A DNA stretch of 64,000 nt. Origin: Sinotaia quadrata (Eukaryota; Mollusca; Gastropoda; Architaenioglossa; Viviparidae). Under the pieces are notes generated by a model. That model made no database searches. It saw only the letters and a program-made list of their open reading frames with translations, and was not told the origin of the DNA. The position numbers were made by a program, and so were the translations under genes. Within the stretch, counting starts at the first letter, position 1. Each line of letters opens with the position of its first letter. Location of the stretch: contig CM054181.1 in NCBI GenBank assembly GCA_028829895.1, positions 106,431,360 through 106,495,359 of the forward strand, in the 5' to 3' direction. Positions 52,701 through 63,539 of the stretch are shown piece after piece.

Positions 52701-55700
52701 TACATACATACACATTCTCTGCCGAATATAATCATTCAAACAGAAATGAAAAACGTGTCAGTTTATATTTCCCGTTTCCTTGCAACAGAACTGAAAGGAG
52801 CAAGTGCGGGTCAGAGGTCAATGTAATGTGTCGCTCAGCGTTTCATATGAGCTCCTAGCATACCACATATCTTAGCGGTGAATCGACCAAAGCCGCAAAG
52901 GAGTTCGAGAATATAGTCCCACACACTTACCCATTCTTCCCGGTTATTATTATATGTGAGTTGTGCATTGCAGTAGCGGGTGTTTGTCGCTCATAGAGAG
53001 TTGTGCATTGCAATTACGGGTGTTTGTAGCTCATAGAGATTTGTGCATTGCAATTAAGGGTGTTTGTAGTTCATAAAGAGATGAAAGTGTAAAGTGAGTA
53101 CGGGTTATCTTAGCTACGATATCAAATAGCCACACCTTGGCACTAAAATTGGCTACTGCTATCTTTCGGTCAATTCAGAGTTGGCATTAGAATTGTCTAC
53201 TGCTATCTTTCGGTCAATTCAGAGTTGGCATTAGAATTGTCTACTGCTATCTTTCGGTTAATTCTAAATGACCTTGAGATTTGGCACTAGAACTGGCTAC
53301 GCTATCTTATGGTCAATTCTAAATGGCTCGCAGAGTTGGCACTAGAATTGGCTACTGCTATCTTTTCGTTAATTCTAAATGACCTTGAGATTTATGTTTC
53401 TATTTTTTAGCACGTTTTAGACCTCAAGTATTGTCACGCTCAGTTGGGTTTCTAATCGCGTCTTCAAAGAAACAAAGAATTGCGACACATTGTTTAAACA
53501 TACAAGGACAGACAGGAGAACAACAGAATGCTAAATGCGTCTTTAAACAGAAAATTGCGACACATTATTTATGCATACGAGGATAGACAGGAGAACAACA
53601 GAATGCTAAATGTGTCTTTAAGAATTGCGACACATTATTTAAGCATACGAGGACAGACAGGGAAAAACAAAATGCTAAATGTGTCTTTAAACAAAGAATT
53701 GTGACACATTATTTAAGCATACGAGGACAGACAGGGAAAAACAAAATGCTAGTGTGCTAGCCACTACGGGCAAAGAAACGCTCGTACATAAATAAGTGTT
53801 GATCGTATATACCAAATCTTTAGAGTGTACCTTCTCAGTTACCACTTCTTATATCTCCTCACCCACTCCAGTTCCAGACACTCGTAAAATCTCATTCACT
53901 TACTCGTAAAATCTCATTCACTTACTGTAAATCCTATTCAGGTAATTGAACTAATTTCTAAACTCCTGTAATATTCAGTCAGGTCAATTTTTAACCGATC
54001 TGTAAATCCATGTCAGATCTGTCGGATATTTTTCACAATCCGTTTAGTGTATTGTCACCAATCTGTAATCCCCTTAAGGATATTTTTCAGTAATCCGTAA
54101 ATTAGTGTCACTTTCTTCAGTCTGTAAAGCTCTGTCAGATTTTAGGGATATTTTTCACTAATCCGTAAATTAGTGTCACTTTTTTCAGTCTGTAAGCTCT
54201 GTCATATCTCTATCACTAATCCTGTAAAACCCCTGTCAAAGTTCATTTATGTCTGTCACTAATCTGTAAGTTCCTGTTAAATTTCTTTCAATTATTTCGA
54301 AAGTCCTGTCAATTCTCTGTCACTAATCAGTAAAGCTCTGACAGATTTCTTTCACTAATCTGTTAAACCCTGTACCTGTTCTTTGTTATACCTAATTGTC
54401 CAACTCCGCGCAAATCGGTTTCACTAATCTCTAAAGCATCGTCAGATTTCTTTCGTTAATATCTAAAGCTCTCTCAGATTTCCTTCATTAATCTGCAAAC
54501 CTTCTCATATCACTTTCATTTATCTGAACATCACTTGTCAAATTTCTTTCACTAATTTGTAAAGTCAAGTCAAATATCTGTCACTTATTTGTAAACCCTT
54601 ATCTGATATCTTTCACTGACTTGTAAATTCCCGTCATATATCGTTACTAACTTGTTAATACTATCAGATTTCTTCCACTGACTTGTAAACTCATCAAACA
54701 TAATTCACTACCTTGTATTGTCTGTCGGAATCGCTCACTAACTTGTAAACTCTTGCCAGATGTCTTTTCATAACTTGTAAACTCTTGTTAGACATCGCTC
54801 ACTGAACTCTCGCTAGAAGTTTGACCTCTGAATTCTTGGTTTCCCGCTGTAAGTAATCATGACAAATCTCTTCTTTTTTTTTTTCAAGCTCCATCTCCCA
54901 GGAACTCACTGCCGCCCGAATGTCTGTCTGCAGAAAGTAACCTAATATTTATTAAAGACTGTTTAGATCCCCCCCCCTCATCCCCCACGACTTCTATACA
55001 CTCATTATTATACATTTTATATATCATTATTGCTCATGAGAGCAACAACAACCAAACTATGTGACTTCACATGTTTTGCATCTAGTATGGAATTAAAAGG
55101 TAGGCCAAGCAATATCGACTAGAGTGAAGATTAAAAAAAAAAACAGACAGAAAAACCAAACACCTGCCCCCCCCCCCCCCCAACAAGTTACCTCCCTTCT
55201 ACAAATCTACCGCAAACCGTTCGAGGCGAGTTAAACTCGTTCTTGTATCTAGTCGAACAAGATGACTGGTCCACAGTCGAATTCTCGATGTTTATTTCGA
55301 TGCTGAACTTCGTTGCTAAGAAACAATTAAAGAAATCTTGACTGTTTAGCTGGACGCAGGTCCTGACTGGCAGTGTTGTTGTTGTTGTTGTTGTTCCGCT
55401 GCTTCTTTGTCCCACAGGAATTGCGTTAAAACTTTACATCTTGACTGGCACTAGAGCAGGTCTTTATATATTCTGGACATTCGACGAGCACACGGCCACT
55501 GGTTCAGGTCTGTGCAGTTGTCGCGATAGAGAACTGTTACTGTGAGGTCAGAATGCAAAGAAAACGTTTTCGGTCCGAATGGGATTTTAGCACTTAGTCT
55601 ATCCGACGAAAGGTAGAATGTAAGTATTCCAACGGAATAATTAGGTATGCATGGTCCCAGTGAAAGATGCTCTCCTCCCAAATAGTTAACTCGGCCATTG

Positions 55701-58316
55701 ACCTGACGCATGGGGTCGACAGCGTATATCTCCTGTGGACATTTTCAGACGGGTATTTCCTTGAGTCATATGAAAAGATATGTCATTAATGGCGTTGTTT
55801 TGCCCTTTCAAGTGGCCAAACGCAATATTTATTTCATTTTTTAAAAAGTGTGTACCTGTCGGTGTCTATTTTGTTTGTTCAGGCACTCCTTGGGGGGGGG
55901 GGCGGCTGTGATGTATGTTTGGGGTGGATGGTGAGAGTGGTGAGGTAGCTGGCATGTGTAGTTGTTACTGGCATTATTTGCCTGGCATGTGTAGTTGTTA
56001 ATGACATTATTTGCCTGGCAAATTTAGTTGTTAATGACATTATTTGCCTGGCATGTGTAGTTGTTAATGACATTATTTGCCTGGCAAATTTTGTATTTCT
56101 TTCACTTCGTCTTCATGCTTTCCTTTTGCTTCCCTTACAAAAATAGGACATAAATAATTTAATTGCCACCAGTGCACAAAATGAATAAAATCATAAAACC
56201 TCATACATAACACTCTCAAATGCACACAGTTGTACAAAGTACACACACAAACATGCACGCGTGAACACGTAAGCACGCATACAAACGCACACATATATTT
56301 ATTTATTTTGTTCCTTAGGCGCACTGAGCAGCTGAAGTTTGATATGAACGAAGGCATTAATTGTGCATCGAGGGGATATACTCTTCGTCTCCCTGTGAAC
56401 CAGAACACGACAGTAGCGTCCCTTTAGTGTCTCAACATTTTCTTCAGATGCTCGCCCTCGTTCCTGTTCCTCTTCTTCTTCTCCCCCTCTCTCTCTTCTT
56501 CTATCTCTGTTTCTCACTGACCCTGTCTGTCCCTCTTTCTTCCAGTTTAATTTGTTTATAGAAATGCTGTTTGACCATATCTCATACGTGGCATGATAAA
56601 AAGAATGGATTTTAAAATATGTTTCTGCAGTAGAGAACTATTTTTTCCGACTAAATTGTTTATGTTCACATTTGTTTATGGGTCAGACATACTTCATAGT
56701 ATGGTAAATAAGTTTCATTTATTTTTCAATGAATACTTCATGATCTGGTAAACAGGTTTCATTTATTTTCCATGAATATTTCATGGTCTGGTAAACACGT
56801 TTCATTTATTTTCCATGAATATTTCATGGTCTTTGTTACGCATGCGACCCTGTCATAATATTAATTATCAAGATTTTGGTTTTTGAATTTCAATATCAAT
56901 ACTAATAACAGCATGACACTCTAGCGTATCCCTTCTATCACTGTGTCAACTCCTGTTGCAATAATTTGTTGAGAAAGGTATTCACCTTAACACAACGATG
57001 AGCAGCCTAGTTAACATTGTCATTCGGATATTGAATATTATTTCTTCATCTTAATTAACTTGACATTCGATCACTTATTTCATGACTCCCTCCAATCAAT
57101 CCCACCCCCGTTCTCCTAAATTAATCACTACTCACTCACATTTCTCGTGACTTAAAATTACTCTCAACCCACCCATCCTTTTCCTCAAAAATTTCACTTT
57201 CACGCTTTCACAATTTCCATGATATCTATTTTTGGACTGCACGTGCGAACAAGTAGATGGAAACAATATGATTCTCATGACCTCTGCCCTCACCTGTCAG
57301 TCAAGTATATACTTTTAGCTCTCCCCGCATGAGGTGTGGATAGTAAATAGTTGATTGCAATTAGATGGAATTAGTCTTCCTCCCAACCACTAGTTAACAA
57401 TGACACCTGTCTGAAGAATAAATCAGTAAAGAAATATAAATTTTCAGACCTTACCAGTAATTTGCCTTGCAAAGAATGTGAATTCTTACAGTCTGGTTAT
57501 TTTTCCATGAATACTTCACGGTCTGATGAACAACTTTTATTTATTTTTCACTGATATAAGTACAAACTAAAAATTCAATTTTCCTATTACTCTTAGCTGT
57601 AGGAATACGCAACATTTATTCTAATTATTTTTTAGTTAACTCATATTAAAAATATTTATTTCTAATTTTATTTTATTATTTTATAGGATTTAAGTGGGTG
57701 AGGTTAAAGAAACAAGATATTGCTGGTGGGGGTTGAGGGGTGGGCCAAAGGGAGAAAGAGGGCATTCTCTCTTTATCCCTGACGTTTCCTTTCACTCTTT
57801 CTTTTTTCTTTTCTCTTCTTCTCTTTATTTAATTTTGCTTCTTTATTTCTATTTTTGTCTTCTTTCTTTTCTTTTTTCATTTCTTTCTACTCGTTTTCTC
57901 TCACTCTTCTTCTTCTCTCCTTTCTAAGTATTTTTTCTTTCTTTATTCTCTCTCTTCTCCCTTCTCTCTCTTTGTTGCTTGATCTATACACTATTTTATT
58001 TTTCTCTTCTCCCTTCCTCTCTTGTTTTTATTCTCTTTCTTCCTTCCCCGTCTATTTTAATCTTCTTCCCTACCTCTCTCTCCCCTTCCCTCTCTACTCT
58101 CCCTTTTTCTCTCTCTCCCCTCTGGCATGTTTCTTAATATAAGTATCTTTTTCTCTTCCCCGTTCTTTCTCTCTCACATATCCTCTTTTTTTTCTCTCAG
58201 TTTCCTTTTTCTCTCTCTTTCTTCCATCTTCTCTTTCTCTCTCATTTCAAACTGTTATATTTCCTTTTGTAAAACTCTGTAACTCTTTCTCTTTCCCACT
58301 CTCACACAAAATTACT

Positions 58317-58373
<57 letters not shown>

Positions 58374-59980
58374 TCATTCACTCCTTCACTCATTAAATCT
58401 GTAAGTTGCTAGTGGAATGTTTGAGGTACTGCTCTGCTTTTTGCTATCTCAAGTGTTTACCTGTATACATTACCTTTGACCTGAGTTGCATTATACTTAA
58501 CAGATGATTGCATTCCAAAAAGCATGTAACAGTCAACTTGCGTATATCCTTGCATGTGTCCTAAATATATAAATCTTTCAAACAGCTTTAGGCAGATGAG
58601 AAGATCGTGAAAGACATTTGTGTTGATCAGCTATTACCTGTCACAGGCTCATTAAACAGGCCTACACAGCAAACAGTCTACATTCCAGAACCGCTCGCAC
58701 GCGTGCTTGCCCAGCTTATATTACTCTGCATGGCTTGACTGTTAAACGTTTTGTGGGTTAGTGCCCCTTGCTTGAATGAATCCCTCGCGTAACATAAATA
58801 AAATAAAAATATGTAGTGCGTATTTAGTGACCACAGATTATTTTTTATTGTGGATGAACAGAAAACATAAGTCTCCTACATAGTCCCCTCTAAAAGGAAT
58901 AAATAATTAATTGTTGAGATAGGAAAAATAAATCATAACTGAACAAGAAAATGCCTACAGATCGTCGCCTGTACGAATGCATTGAAAGCGTAACAGTCGA
59001 AGTGATTATCCCCCTTTTCCCGTTTTTTTCTTCGATCTATGACGCGCTCAACTCGACCTGTACAGTCTACACTCTACAGTGTATACTTATTGTTTCACTT
59101 CCAACTCGACCTGTACAGTCTACACTCTACAGTGTGTACTTATTGTTTCACTTCCAACTCGACCCGTATAGTCTACTCTCTACAGTGTATACTTATTGTT
59201 TCACTTCCAACTCGACCTGTATAGTCTACACTCTACAGTGTATACTTATTGTTTCACTTCCAACTCGACCTGTATAGTCTACAGTGTATACTTATTGTTT
59301 CATTTCTAACTCGACCTGTATAGTCTACAGTGTGTACTTATTGTTTCACTTCCAACTCGACTTGTATAGTCTACAATCTGTAATATTTGTTTCAGTTCCA
59401 ACTCGACTTGTGTACCAGGCAGTGTGTATTTCATGTTTCGACCTGTATAGTCTACACTACAGTGTGTACTTCTTGTTTCACTTCCATGTCGACCTGTATA
59501 GTTTACACTTTTACAGTGTGTACTTCTTGTTTCAGTTCCAACTCGATTTGTATAGTTTATAGTGGGAACTTGTTGTTTCACTTCCAACTCGATCTGTATA
59601 GTTTACAGTGTGTACTCTTGTTTCACTTCCAACTCGATTTGTTTATGATTTTCACTTACAACAGTAAAAAAAGTTGCTGTACGGTTCAATTTCTAAAAAT
59701 ATCTTTAATTTAACAAAATGTTTGCTACCTATGTGACCAAGTAAACACTTGTTTGTAATTATTCCGGATGAATATTTGATCGTATGGTGAGTCATTAAGA
59801 AAGAACTATTTTAGAACGGAAATATTTCATTACTTTTCCCGCTATTGCTTTTGTCTCTTCTCGGTTTCTTAAAAATAATTTGTTACTAGTCACGCTGCTG
59901 TCACGTTCTGCAGTAGTGCGTCATAGACAGAAGTATTTTTTTTAATTAATAGCGATCGGTTCCATCATGAGATCCAGGCC

Positions 59981-60029
<49 letters not shown>

Positions 60030-60212
60030 GCACGCACGCACGCACTCATGCACGGTGCGCATCCTACTTTCATCTCATATTCATAATATTCTGAAAGTGT
60101 GTGTGTGTGTAAATGTAAGACAAAATCCGATTAGTGTGATGGCGTGTGTTTGTTTTCTAAACCAATCCAGAAATTCAAAGTAAGATGCCAGTGTGAATAC
60201 TATTTGAGTGCA

Positions 60213-60280
<68 letters not shown>

Positions 60281-62744
60281 AGAGAGAGAGAGAGAGAGAG
60301 TGGGGGTGTTAAAAGAATCATAGTGAAGGAACGATACTCATTATCTGAGTATATTCGCGTGCGGCTGTATCTATATGTATGTAAGTATGTACATGTGTAT
60401 GTGTTTTAAAAGAATAATTATCAGTATGCTGAAGGTTATAAAGATTAAATACAATTCTCTGATTATATTACAAATGCTAAATCAGTGTCGTATTTTTTTG
60501 TTGTAAATTCATCGCCCATATGCAAATGATCGCTCTCATTTTAAGGGTGGTTGTGGTGGTTACGCTAACAGTTTGACGTCATCACTGGAGCTTTCGTGGA
60601 TCATTTCATCATAAGACGTTCTGTAGTTCTCCAGTGGGACCTGCTCCTCTCACTTGTATTCGGGGAGCTCTGGCGGTGGTGTTGGAGTTGGAGGTTGGTT
60701 GATGCTTGATCGGTGTTGGTGGCTGTTGTCTGGCGCTGGTATAGGTGCTGGAATTTCGTTGCATGCTAGGCTGTGGCGAATCTGTTGTTGAGGAATTTTA
60801 AAAAAAATATTTTAAATTTTAAAAACACTAAGCTACTGCCTTAATGAGGTCTGCTCTATGCGGTGCGTTTCGTGGTGTGGTTGTTTTCTTGTTTTGTCTT
60901 TAGCAAAGTGATGTAGTTGTGAGGAGAGGAGAGTGTATTTTAAAATATATATTTATAGTATTGATAGAGTGAGTTAGTTCTAGATAGTGTGAGGGCTCTG
61001 TGAATGTTTTAGGTATTTTTTTTTAATTTGTGTGTGTGTGCAGATAAGGAAATATTTGAACAACGAACATTGTATATAACCAACGACAATAAAAGTGTAA
61101 AACCTTATCCTTTCGTTCCACGTTAATTGATGAGTAGAGTAAACCTCATAGCGGCAAGCAACGAAAGATGCTTTGCAGCGGAGAGTAGGTGTGTGTGGAG
61201 GGAGGGGGGGACGTCGCCGCATCAGAGCCTTGCTGTACAAGTTGCGCGATGGTTAGCAGCATAAACCCTACGCCAAGCCTACACACACACATACCACTCT
61301 CTTAACACAGTTATTTCCCCGCTGTCGAAGTGGCGAGCTTCTACAGACCTTGAGTACTTAGCCTGCTCATTTGTATTTTTTTGTTTGATTTTTTTTGTTT
61401 GTTGGTGTTGTCCTATTTCATATCCGGGAGACGTCATTCAGTAAGTAGAATCACTTATTGTTTCACTGTTATTTTAATCATAGTGGAATAAGAAACACAA
61501 CGAACGCCTACAGTCGTAACGCAAGTCACGTGGTAGAATAGTAAAAGCGACGAGTGATACGCGAGTAGTTACAGCGAGTCCGAAAAACATAGGCCTCTGT
61601 ATTGAATTGTATTTCATATATTTACTTCGTTTTTGTTTGTTTCCAAGATATATTTTGAGGCTTTGAGATAGGGTTCCTCACAGGTGCGAGATGGTGTTTG
61701 CAGACAGTGTACTTTAAAACTGTCGTTGCTTTCTAATGTGGTTGCAAACAGCTATGAGCAGTGATGTTATGCTAGATACAGATTAGACCTCCCTTATAGT
61801 GAAGATCTGGCGTTTGTTAATTAAGTAATGCTGACCCCATTGTGCAGGGCTTTCCTAGTACCGACTGCAGGAGTTTTATTTCGAGGGGAGTTAATTTCTC
61901 TCTATAGACAAGTATTACGCTATCCAGCATGAAGGCTAGTCACGTGTGAAATTCGGATCTGATTAAGTTCAATGTATATGTAAGATAGCTTGTTTAAATA
62001 GATAGATAGACAGTCAGACAGACAGATAGACAGATAGATAGACAGACAGACAGACAGATAGATAGATAGGGGGAACGGAGCTTCCCAGTGAACTTCAAGG
62101 TCATGTTGGTATGAATCTAGTTTGGTGGGAGGAAGAAACAGATTTATTTTAGAGAGAGAGTTTAACAAGTGCAAACGGAATCGAAATAGTGGGCCGTCCA
62201 TATTTATATAACGACTGCTCAGGGAAAGCCATGTTCATTTAGAACTGTAATGTCTTCTACATGTATTACATTTCGCATGCGATGTGACCTTGTTATGACG
62301 CGACTACCAGCGCAGGACAGATGCAGACAGATGAATGTTTCCCTACGACCATTAAACAAACACTGCATGATCTAACATCTGAGCTGCAGTGTAGTCTTGA
62401 ACGGGTTAAAATAATTAAATCGTTGTTGACAGGATGGTAACCACTGGTGTCACAGGGGGAAAAAAAAAAAAGGAAGACAGTCAAGAAGTTTGGAAAACTT
62501 TCATTGTCAGCTTAATTCTTCGAGTGAAAAAATAGAGCAGGGAGTAACAGATTGTTATTAAAATCAAAAACAAAAAACACAATGGGGTGTGTGCGCAGTC
62601 TACCATTTTGCCCCTCTCGGGTGCCAGGTTCGACAGGCTCTGACATTCCATTATCAAATCGTGCATCGAGAATTCTAGAAGGACGTGTGAATCTGGTGGC
62701 CAGACCTCCGCAAGCGGTATCGCTCGTAACAACGGATATCAGAG
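50369..62744 (+). CDS. plus-strand gene with immunoglobulin domain (partial model, four exons)
   Basis: Four exons at 50,369-50,458, 51,869-52,116, 54,889-54,936 and 62,628-62,744 splice without breaking the frame (junction phases 2, 1, 1) into about 167 open codons. The first ends an immunoglobulin domain (DSGYYIC), the second and third are low-complexity and Pro/Ser-rich, and the fourth ends in a stretch that could begin a fibronectin III or second Ig domain (ARPPQAVSLVTTDI). Known: Ig/FN3 architectures are typical of cell-surface adhesion or receptor proteins. Missing: start codon, signal peptide, first half of the Ig domain, membrane segment and 3' end. It may start at 49.5 kb or 29.3 kb. 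Only the Ig exon is recognised by motif; the rest depends on splice-site and phase logic. Confidence 0.5.
50421..50677 (+). repeat. minisatellite derived from the Ig exon end plus donor
   Basis: Six units of 40 or 44 nt. Unit zero is the last 38 nt of the exon plus GTAAGG; five more copies follow in the intron. The 4-nt length difference is ACAG present or absent. Copies 1-4 all keep TTTTGTAAGG; the fifth reads TTTTATACGG. Confidence 0.95.
51869..52116 (+). CDS. second exon of the Ig gene model
   Basis: 248 nt, phase 2 in and phase 1 out. Acceptor TTTTGATCATTTCACCAG|A and donor CAGTTAC|GTAAGTC; an inner donor CTGGCAG|GTAATTC at 52,053 has the same phase, so alternative splicing could drop 21 residues (SSQGNVPPAV...). 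GC content is far above the flanks. The sequence (MPRAHRLNFGTGRRN..., SDFGFTIFEYGFVGESV) shows no known domain. Both strands are open in two frames here, so strand is decided by splice sites and phase only. Confidence 0.45.
52167..52620. other. no feature seen
   Basis: AT-rich intron-like sequence with an A run at 52,280. Confidence 0.5.
52628..52698 (+). repeat. (CA)n microsatellite
   Basis: About 34 CA units, flanked by TCTCTTT and CGCATACATAC. Confidence 0.97.
52964..53080 (+). repeat. 40-nt tandem repeat, 3 copies
   Basis: GAGTTGTGCATTGCAATTAC GGGTGTTTGTAGCTCATAGA units. Confidence 0.9.
53125..53400 (+). repeat. 50-60-nt tandem repeat, about 5 copies
   Basis: Units around TTGGCACTAGAATTGGCTAC TGCTATCTTTCGGTCAATTC with variable insertions of TAAATGACC. 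Confidence 0.88.
53460..53750 (+). repeat. 60-70-nt tandem repeat, 4 copies
   Basis: Units with AATTGCGACACATTATTTAA GCATACGAGGACAGACAGG and AACAGAATGCTAAATG; adjacent to the preceding array but of a different sequence. Confidence 0.9.
53872..54830 (+). repeat. long degenerate array, unit about 32 nt, about 28 copies
   Basis: Unit near CACTAATCTGTAAAGCTCTG TCAGATTTCTTT; copies diverge by 10-30 percent. It fills almost 1 kb of the intron directly upstream of the exon at 54,889. Confidence 0.9.
54889..54936 (+). CDS. Pro-rich 48-nt exon of the Ig gene model
   Basis: Phase 1 at both ends. Excellent acceptor (CTTCT11CAAG), donor GCAGAAA|GTAACC. It encodes PSPRNSLPPECLSAE; joined to the previous exon it continues a Pro-rich linker (NTPVRPAQL then PPSPRNSLPPE). 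Phase fits both neighbours. Confidence 0.4.
55188..55732 (-). pseudogene. two adjacent minus-strand open frames, unrecognised protein, possibly broken
   Basis: From 55,732 (after acceptor-like GTCCACAG) to a stop at 55,451 the minus strand encodes 93 codons (EIYAVDPMRQVNGRV..., DLTVTVLYRDNCTDLNQWPC). A second frame at about 55,437-55,188 encodes a Thr run from a GTT microsatellite, then TCVQLNSQDFFNCFLATKF and a Cys-containing tail, ending at GGGAG|GTAACT. Cys, Trp and hydrophobic spacing look protein-like and GC is raised. The frames differ, so a frameshift or a missed intron separates them. No family recognised. It lies in an intron of the plus-strand model. Confidence 0.3.
55936..56092 (+). 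repeat. 33-36-nt tandem repeat, about 4.5 copies
   Basis: GGCATGTGTAGTTGTTAATG ACATTATTTGCCT units. Confidence 0.92.
56684..56835 (+). repeat. 43-nt tandem repeat, 3.5 copies
   Basis: TGGTCTGGTAAACACGTTTC ATTTATTTTCCATGAATATT TCA units; a stray diverged unit lies at about 57,503-57,545. Confidence 0.85.
56840..57690. other. no feature seen
   Basis: AT-rich intron-like sequence apart from one isolated unit of the 43-nt repeat. Confidence 0.5.
57775..58260 (+). repeat. 480-nt polypyrimidine tract
   Basis: Almost uninterrupted C/T sequence with TCTTTC, CTCTCC and TTTTTC variants. It creates spurious Phe/Ser/Leu-rich frames of 77-95 codons. Such tracts can form intramolecular triplexes. Confidence 0.9.
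58319..58370 (+). repeat. (CA)n microsatellite
   Basis: About 25 CA units immediately after the polypyrimidine tract. Confidence 0.97.
58380..59040. other. no feature seen
   Basis: Ordinary AT-rich sequence. A short frame at 58,951 (RRLYECIESVTVEV) looks Ig-like but lacks a pyrimidine tract and was not accepted. Confidence 0.45.
59048..59640 (+). repeat. about 54-nt minisatellite, about 11 copies
   Basis: Unit TTGTTTCACTTCCAACTCGA CCTGTATAGTCTACACTCTA CAGTGTGTACTTA. Units shorten towards the right by loss of ACACTCTAC. The 54-nt size keeps plus frames of about 100 codons open. Confidence 0.95.
59984..60045 (+). repeat. (CA)n plus (CACG)n microsatellite
   Basis: CA units followed by five GCAC units. 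Confidence 0.95.
60221..60300 (+). repeat. (TG)n(AG)n compound microsatellite
   Basis: About 28 TG units, then about 10 AG units. Confidence 0.97.
60420..61990. other. no gene recognised
   Basis: Contains a GTTGGTGGT-rich stretch at 60,660-60,740 and a CpG-containing patch at 61,140-61,260. No supported exon. Confidence 0.45.
61999..62068 (+). repeat. (GATA)n/(GACA)n microsatellite
   Basis: Mixed GATA and GACA units, the same type as the LINE tail at 8,751; no LINE coding remnant was found next to it. Confidence 0.92.
62628..62744 (+). CDS. fourth exon of the Ig gene model
   Basis: 117 nt, phase 1 at both ends. Acceptor TTTTGCCCCTCTCGGGTGCCAG, donor ATCAGAG|GTAAAAC. It reads STGSDIPLSNRASRILEGRV then NLVARPPQAVSLVTTDIR. 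The ending resembles the first strand of a fibronectin III domain (PP-x-x-V-x-L-V). The Gly codon at the donor is split. Tandem copies of the donor region follow in the intron. Confidence 0.4.
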
Positions 62745-63010
62745 GTAAAACGATGTTTATTGTTTTTGTACCTTTATAAGTAGCCTAAGTGTACAAGAAG
62801 GAAATTTATATAAGAGGTACAACGATGTATATTATTTTGTAGCTTAATAGGTAAGTGTATAAGAAAGAAGTTTAATATCAGAAGTAGCACGATGTATACT
62901 GTTTTGTAGCCAAAGCTAATACTTTCTATGTTAATGTAAGTGTATAGTAATGAAAGCGTCCCACATTTAATTTGAAGAAGTAAGAAAATTGATATCGGGA
63001 ATAAAACGAT
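62730..63010 (+). repeat. minisatellite derived from the fourth exon's end plus donor
   Basis: Units start GGATATCAGAGGTAAAACGATG (62,735), TATAAGAGGTACAACGATG (62,811), ATATCAGAAGTAGCACGATG (62,875) and, more diverged, GATATCGGGAATAAAACGAT (62,991). Unit length is 60-76 nt in the first three. Confidence 0.75.
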
Positions 63011-63218
63011 ATTTAGGGCCTACTGTTTTAGGTACAATTATTACTTACTATGAGTGTCTTAAGAAATTATAATAGAAATCAAAACCACTCAACTGTTTAC
63101 ATTACTGTGTCGATTTAGAAAGTGAAAACAAAGTTTTTGCGCTGTTAAGTTTGTTAAACACAAAACAAGATGACCCAATGGACAGTACTGTCGTACATCT
63201 CAAAAGTTTTCATTTTGT

Positions 63219-63222
<4 letters not shown>

Positions 63223-63270
<48 letters not shown>

Positions 63271-63273
63271 TGC
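63223..63273 (+). repeat. (TTTC)n microsatellite
   Basis: About 12 TTTC units. Confidence 0.97.
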
Positions 63274-63539
63274 ATTTCATTGTGGTAATAATTGATTGTG
63301 ACGTTTTCACTAAGGTCTTGAAAATGGAAACTAATGGGATGGGGTGGTTTACAAGTTTAAGAGCACTACTGATTATCTGGATTTACTTCTAAACATATCT
63401 TGATTCTTAGAAAAAATTCTCTAAATGAAAATCTACTGGTTTAAAAGAAATGGTTTTGAGATAATGAAATTGAATTAAACAAAATATTTAAGTACCTGAA
63501 TTGGTCTTTAAAAGAATTATAGCTTCTGGCGCGGCTAAC

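Noticed and set aside
57694..58142. Phe/Ser/Leu-rich frames resembling membrane proteins
   Set aside because: A polypyrimidine tract read as codons gives Phe, Ser, Leu and Pro only.
58951..59713. Frames of about 100 codons with repeated STCTVYTLQC-like peptide
   Set aside because: The 54-nt minisatellite is a multiple of three, which keeps frames open; several frames are open at once.
48705..63537. Shared string CTTCTGGCGCGGCTA at 48,706 and 63,523
   Set aside because: About 15 bases only, with no similarity on either side; expected by chance at this scale.
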